From Erwinia pyri (GTDB lineage: Bacteria; Pseudomonadota; Gammaproteobacteria; Enterobacterales; Enterobacteriaceae): DNA of 64,000 nt. The DNA lies in the NCBI RefSeq assembly GCF_030758455.1, contig NZ_CP132353.1:1984001-2048000 (forward strand). Direction: 5' to 3'. The notes beneath the pieces are model-generated. The model was not told the DNA's origin. It worked only from the letters and a program-made list of their open reading frames with translations, and ran no database searches. Both the position numbers and the translations under genes were made by a program. This document shows, piece after piece, positions 60,417 to 64,000 of this stretch. How positions within the stretch are numbered: the stretch's first letter is position 1; every line of letters begins with the position of its first letter.

Positions 60417-60911
60417 GATGGCCGTTAGCGGTCAGAAATAGGAGGCTCAAGTATATTGCTGGCGTAATGGGTGTCTATAGGTCAAATGGGTAAAGCCCGG
60501 TAAATTCAGAAAACAACGTAAGGATTTCACGCATTTTTGAGGCCAGATGTTTATTCTCTCGCCACTTTATCCTGCTGGCTTTAACCAGATGTGGCGTATG
60601 TCACAAAATGGTTAAAAAGCTTTTAGCGGAGAGAGAGGCCACGCCATGACAGAACCTGACCTGGTGTTGTAATCGTTTCCATCAGATGCGGTGATAAGCG
60701 CTTATGTTTATTACAGTTATTTAACATGCTCAAAAAAAACCTCACCCATTTTATCCATATCACCCCTGCTGCATTTCGCGGTCGTAATTCACGTAACCTC
60801 TTTTAATTATTGTGATTTGTGAGCATTGTCGAAATTGTTTTAGCCAGAATCGGTCAGGATTCACTGGCGTTTGACCCTACACAACGAAATCCCTTCAGAG
60901 GAAAAATGATC
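60417..60911. other. cnu-ytfQ intergenic region
   Basis: This 495-base region separates the divergent cnu and ytfQ. No gene longer than a few codons is convincing; the Blr peptide gene found beyond cnu in E. coli was not seen. Near the right end TTGTGATTTGTGAGCA (about 60810) is a degenerate CRP half-site pattern that could help ytfQ transcription. No clear operator was found. Confidence 0.4.
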
Positions 60912-61868
60912 ATGTGGAAGCGTTTACTTTTAACCACCCTTATCAGTGCGAGCCTCTCCGGCACCGCGCTGGCGGAATCAATGACGGTGGGTTTCTCGCA
61001 GGTTGGCTCTGAATCAGGCTGGCGTGCGGCAGAAACCAGCGTGGCGAAAAGCGAAGCCCAGAAGCGGGGGATCACGCTGAAAATTGCCGATGGCCAGCAG
61101 AAACAGGAGAATCAGATCAAGGCCGTGCGCTCGTTTATCGCGCAGGGAGTGGATGCCATTTTTATCGCACCGGTGGTACAGACAGGCTGGGAACCGGTAC
61201 TGGAAGAAGCGAAAGATGCCAAAATTCCGGTGTTCCTGCTTGACCGTGCCATTGTGGTCAAAGACAAGTCGTTATATATGGCGGTGGTCACAGCGGATAA
61301 CGTCTATGAAGGTAAGCTGATTGGCGACTGGCTGGTGAAACAGCAGGCTGGTAAACCATGTAATGTCGTGGAGCTGCAGGGCACGGTGGGTGCCAGCGTA
61401 GCGATTGATCGTAAGAAAGGGTTTGCTGAAGCAATAGGCTCAGCACCGGGTATTAAAATTATCCGTTCTCAGTCCGGCGACTTCACCCGCAGTAAAGGGA
61501 AAGAAGTGATGGAAAGCTTTATTAAAGCAGAGAATAACGGCAAAAATATCTGCATGGTCTATGCCCATAACGATGATATGGCCATTGGTGCTATTCAGGC
61601 TATTAAAGAGGCGGGACTCAAGCCCGGTAAAGATATTCTGACCGGCTCCATCGATGGCGTGCCCGATATTTATAAAGCGATGCTGGCGGGTGAAGCTAAT
61701 GCCAACGTAGAGCTGACGCCAAATATGGCAGGCCCGGCGTTTGATGCGCTGGAGAAATTCAGGAAAGATGGCACCATGCCACCGAAAATCATTAAAACCG
61801 AGTCGAAGCTTTACCTTCCTGCCGATGCGCAGTCTCAGTTAGACAAGAAAAAAGGCATGGGTTACTAA
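60912..61868 (+). CDS. ytfQ: Galactofuranose ABC transporter, periplasmic binding protein YtfQ
   Basis: YtfQ binds galactofuranose (and galactopyranose less well) for the YtfQRT-YjfF importer. A signal peptide of about 21 residues (MWKRLLLTTL, cut after ALA) precedes the Peripla_BP_4 domain. Very conserved segments are VGFSQVGSESGWRAAET and VYAHNDDMAIGAIQA. I chose ATG 60912 (318 residues, the E. coli length); an ATG two codons earlier is only 3 bases from the ribosome site AGAGGA. Confidence 0.95.
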   Translation: MWKRLLLTTLISASLSGTALAESMTVGFSQVGSESGWRAAETSVAKSEAQKRGITLKIADGQQKQENQIKAVRSFIAQGVDAIFIAPVVQTGWEPVLEEAKDAKIPVFLLDRAIVVKDKSLYMAVVTADNVYEGKLIGDWLVKQQAGKPCNVVELQGTVGASVAIDRKKGFAEAIGSAPGIKIIRSQSGDFTRSKGKEVMESFIKAENNGKNICMVYAHNDDMAIGAIQAIKEAGLKPGKDILTGSIDGVPDIYKAMLAGEANANVELTPNMAGPAFDALEKFRKDGTMPPKIIKTESKLYLPADAQSQLDKKKGMGY

Positions 61869-61875
61869 CTCCCTC

Positions 61876-61902
61876 GCCGCCTGGCAAACAGGCGGCTTTT
61901 TT
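61876..61902 (+). terminator. Attenuating terminator between ytfQ and ytfR
   Basis: The 8-bp stem GCCGCCTG/CAGGCGGC with a GCAAA loop and six T residues lies 8 bases after ytfQ. It probably lowers ytfR/ytfT expression relative to the binding protein. Confidence 0.8.
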
Positions 61903-61922
61903 CATGGTTGAGGCGAAGTCGT

Positions 61923-63449
61923 ATGAGCATGCAAAACACGACACCGGCACCGCTGTTATCCATCAGCGGCGTCAGCAAAGCTTTTCCTGGCGTTAAGGCG
62001 CTGGACAATGTCTCCTTTGAGGTCCGGCCTGGCGAAATCATGGCGCTGCTGGGCGAAAATGGCGCAGGTAAATCCACCATCATCAAAGTGCTGACCGGTG
62101 TCTATAAGCGGGACAGCGGTTCCGTGACGCTGGACGGCAAAGCGATTCACCCGCAAAGCACCGCCGAAGCTCAGGCGATGGGTATTGGTACGGTTTATCA
62201 GGAAGTGAATCTGCTGCCCAATATGTCGGTAGCGGATAATCTCTTTATTGGGCGTGAGCCGCGGCGCTTTGGGCTGATTGACCGCAAAACGCTGGTGCGT
62301 AAAGCGCAGGCTTTGCTGCGAGGCTACGGCTTTGAGCTGGACGTTACGCGCCCTCTGGGCCAGTTTTCGGTAGCGATGCAGCAGATCATTGCCATCTGCA
62401 GAGCGGTGGATCTCTCCGCGAAAGTCCTGATCCTTGATGAACCCACCGCCAGTCTGGATGCCAGTGAAGTTGAGATGCTGTTTACGCTGATGAATCAGCT
62501 TAAAGCCAGCGGGATGAGCCTGATCTTTGTGACCCACTTCCTGGACCAGGTTTATAAAGTCAGCGACAGGATCACCGTACTGCGCAACGGGCAATTTGTT
62601 GCCACGCGCGAAACCCGTGAGCTGCCTCAGATTGAACTGATCAAACTGATGCTGGGGCGTGAGCTGCTGGAGACGGCGCTGCAACGCGCGGGCAGCACGC
62701 TGAAAAGCAATCAGCCGGTGGTGGAGTTTAAAGATTACGGCAAAAAAGGCACCATTGAGCCATTCAGCCTCAGCGTTCGTCCCGGTGAAGCCGTGGGACT
62801 GGCTGGCCTGTTAGGCTCGGGCAGGACAGAGACCGCCGAGCTGCTGTTTGGCATCAGACGTGCCGACAGCGGCACCGCCTTCATCAAAGGAAAAAAACGC
62901 ACTATTCGCACGCCAGCTCAGGCATCGCGTCTTGGGATGGGCTTCTGTCCGGAAGATCGCAAAACGAACGGCATCGTCGGGGCGGCATCGGTGCGTGAAA
63001 ATATCATCCTTGCGCTTCAGGCGCAGCGCGGCTGGCTGCGGCCGATTAAACGCCGTGAACAGCAGCAGATAGCAGAGCGCTTTATTAAAAGCCTGGGCAT
63101 CCGTACCCCCCATGCAGAGCAGCCGGTTGAACTCCTTTCCGGGGGCAATCAACAAAAAGTCCTGCTCTCCCGCTGGCTGGTGACGAAACCTCAGTTCCTG
63201 ATCCTGGATGAGCCTACGCGTGGCATCGACGTCGGTGCGCATGCAGAAATCATTCGTCTGATTGAATCACTTTGCGCCGACGGTCTGGCACTGCTGGTCA
63301 TCTCCTCTGAACTGGAAGAGCTGGTGGGGTATGCGGATCGGGTGGTGATCCTGAGAGATCGTCAGCAGGTAGCGGAAATCCCGCTTGAGCAGCTTTCTGT
63401 GGCCTCGATTGTTAACGCTATTGCGGCAGGAGGGGCGCAGCATGCTTGA
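61923..63449 (+). CDS. ytfR: Galactofuranose ABC transporter ATPase YtfR
   Basis: YtfR is a double ABC ATPase energising sugar uptake. The first domain has Walker A GENGAGKSTI and Walker B VLILDEPTASLD; the second has the degenerate P-loop GLLGSGRTE, LSGGNQQKVLLSR and FLILDEPTRGID. I chose ATG 61923 (508 residues); GAGG is 9 bases upstream. Its stop overlaps the ytfT start by 8 bases. Confidence 0.95.
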   Translation: MSMQNTTPAPLLSISGVSKAFPGVKALDNVSFEVRPGEIMALLGENGAGKSTIIKVLTGVYKRDSGSVTLDGKAIHPQSTAEAQAMGIGTVYQEVNLLPNMSVADNLFIGREPRRFGLIDRKTLVRKAQALLRGYGFELDVTRPLGQFSVAMQQIIAICRAVDLSAKVLILDEPTASLDASEVEMLFTLMNQLKASGMSLIFVTHFLDQVYKVSDRITVLRNGQFVATRETRELPQIELIKLMLGRELLETALQRAGSTLKSNQPVVEFKDYGKKGTIEPFSLSVRPGEAVGLAGLLGSGRTETAELLFGIRRADSGTAFIKGKKRTIRTPAQASRLGMGFCPEDRKTNGIVGAASVRENIILALQAQRGWLRPIKRREQQQIAERFIKSLGIRTPHAEQPVELLSGGNQQKVLLSRWLVTKPQFLILDEPTRGIDVGAHAEIIRLIESLCADGLALLVISSELEELVGYADRVVILRDRQQVAEIPLEQLSVASIVNAIAAGGAQHA

Positions 63450-64000
63450 GTCACATCTGGTGCCGGGGAAGAGACCCATGTTAAAACGTAAACTGCCGGC
63501 AGGCATGCCGCAACTCGCCGCGCTGCTGCTGGTGCTGATTGTGGACAGCCTGGTGGCCAATAATTTCTTCGCTATTCATCTGCAGGATGGCCGCCTGTTC
63601 GGCAGCCCCATCGATATTCTTAACCGCGCCGCCCCCGTTGCGCTACTGGCGATTGGCATGACGCTGGTGATCGCCACCGGCGGGATTGACCTTTCTGTGG
63701 GGGCGGTAATGGCGATTGCCGGTGCAACGGCGGCCACGCTGACCGTGGCGGGTCACAGTATGACGGTGATTATTCTTGCCACGTTAGGAACCGGCATTCT
63801 TTGCGGTCTCTGGAACGGCATTCTGGTCGCACTGCTGAAGATCCAGCCCTTTGTCGCCACGCTAATCCTGATGGTGGCGGGGCGCGGAATAGCGCAACTG
63901 ATCACGCAGGGACAAATTGTCACCTTTGACAGTGAGTCGCTGGCCCATCTTGGAAGCGGCACACTCTGGCTGTTCCCGGTGCCGGTCTGGATCACGCTGG
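63442..64000 (+). CDS. ytfT: Galactofuranose ABC transporter permease YtfT (3' end beyond window)
   Basis: The first 186 codons of a permease are visible: after a short N-terminal tail, helices with GRLFGSPIDILNRAAPVALL, MTLVIATGGIDLSVGAVMAI and KIQPFVATLILMVAGRG match E. coli YtfT closely. GGAGG precedes the ATG, which lies inside the ytfR 3' end. The family is about 340 residues; the second permease gene yjfF is expected next, outside the window. Confidence 0.93.
   Translation, partial: MLESHLVPGKRPMLKRKLPAGMPQLAALLLVLIVDSLVANNFFAIHLQDGRLFGSPIDILNRAAPVALLAIGMTLVIATGGIDLSVGAVMAIAGATAATLTVAGHSMTVIILATLGTGILCGLWNGILVALLKIQPFVATLILMVAGRGIAQLITQGQIVTFDSESLAHLGSGTLWLFPVPVWITL

Noticed and set aside
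60645..60671. Eight-codon ORF (MTEPDLVL) before ytfQ
   Set aside because: Too short to support, and the purine-rich stretch upstream is too far from the ATG for a good ribosome site.

Overview
The window reads as chromosomal core DNA of an enterobacterium (Enterobacterales). Gene content and order follow the Escherichia coli aroH-ppsA-ydiK-ydiJ-suf-lpp-pykF-mdtK-cfa-purR-gloA-sodC-slyA-pdxH-tyrS-gstA-dtpA-nth-rsx-cnu stretch almost gene by gene. The differences (no nemR next to nemA, no ydhF, an eptA copy between nemA and ydhL, betIBA between dtpA and nth, ytfQRT beside cnu) suggest a non-Escherichia member, most simply an Erwinia/Pantoea-like lineage. That placement is inference from gene order and remembered protein similarity, not from a tree.

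Layout. 1-6131: aroH (cut by the window edge), ppsR divergent from ppsA, the small RNA RprA with its own promoter, and ydiK. 6350-16079: ydiJ-menI, then the stress-type Fe-S assembly operon sufABCDSE, preceded by a long leader and a near-perfect Fur box with divergent promoters. 16151-19253: ldtE, lpp and pykF (peptidoglycan cross-linking, Braun lipoprotein, glycolysis). 19628-19870: three tRNA-Val(GAC) genes. 20022-27081: mdtK, riboflavin synthase, cfa, punC/punR and purR. 27361-34462: the 29-residue cytochrome bd-I subunit gene cydH, mepH, grxD, rnt, gloA, nemA, eptA, ydhL, sodC. 34468-38667: the ydhIJK efflux operon divergent from slyA, then slyB. 38944-46764: anmK, mliC, pdxH, tyrS, pdxY, gstA and a LysR/GST/PNPOx-like cassette. 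46822-52795: dtpA and betIBA. 52847-60416: nth-rsxEGDCBA, ydgK, cnu. 60912-64000: the galactofuranose ABC transporter ytfQR(T), cut by the right edge.

Themes. Several neighbours share a physiology: PEP/pyruvate interconversion (ppsA with its regulator ppsR, and pykF, both with Cra-like boxes); vitamin B6 (pdxH, pdxY, with the PLP enzyme sufS elsewhere); electrophile and oxidant defence (gloA, nemA, gstA, second GST, sodC, suf, rsx); and envelope maintenance (lpp, ldtE, mepH, eptA, slyB, mliC, rprA).

I found no phage, insertion sequence, CRISPR array or defence system. The most interesting non-routine signals are a Fur-box divergent promoter that would drive a 44-codon unrecognised ORF next to suf, a recurrent TTGCGCAA palindrome upstream of ppsA, pykF, cfa and purR, an unusual palindrome at the operator position of aroH, an eptA copy with a PmrA-like box, a 159-bp tandem repeat in rsxC, and a betIBA insertion without betT.
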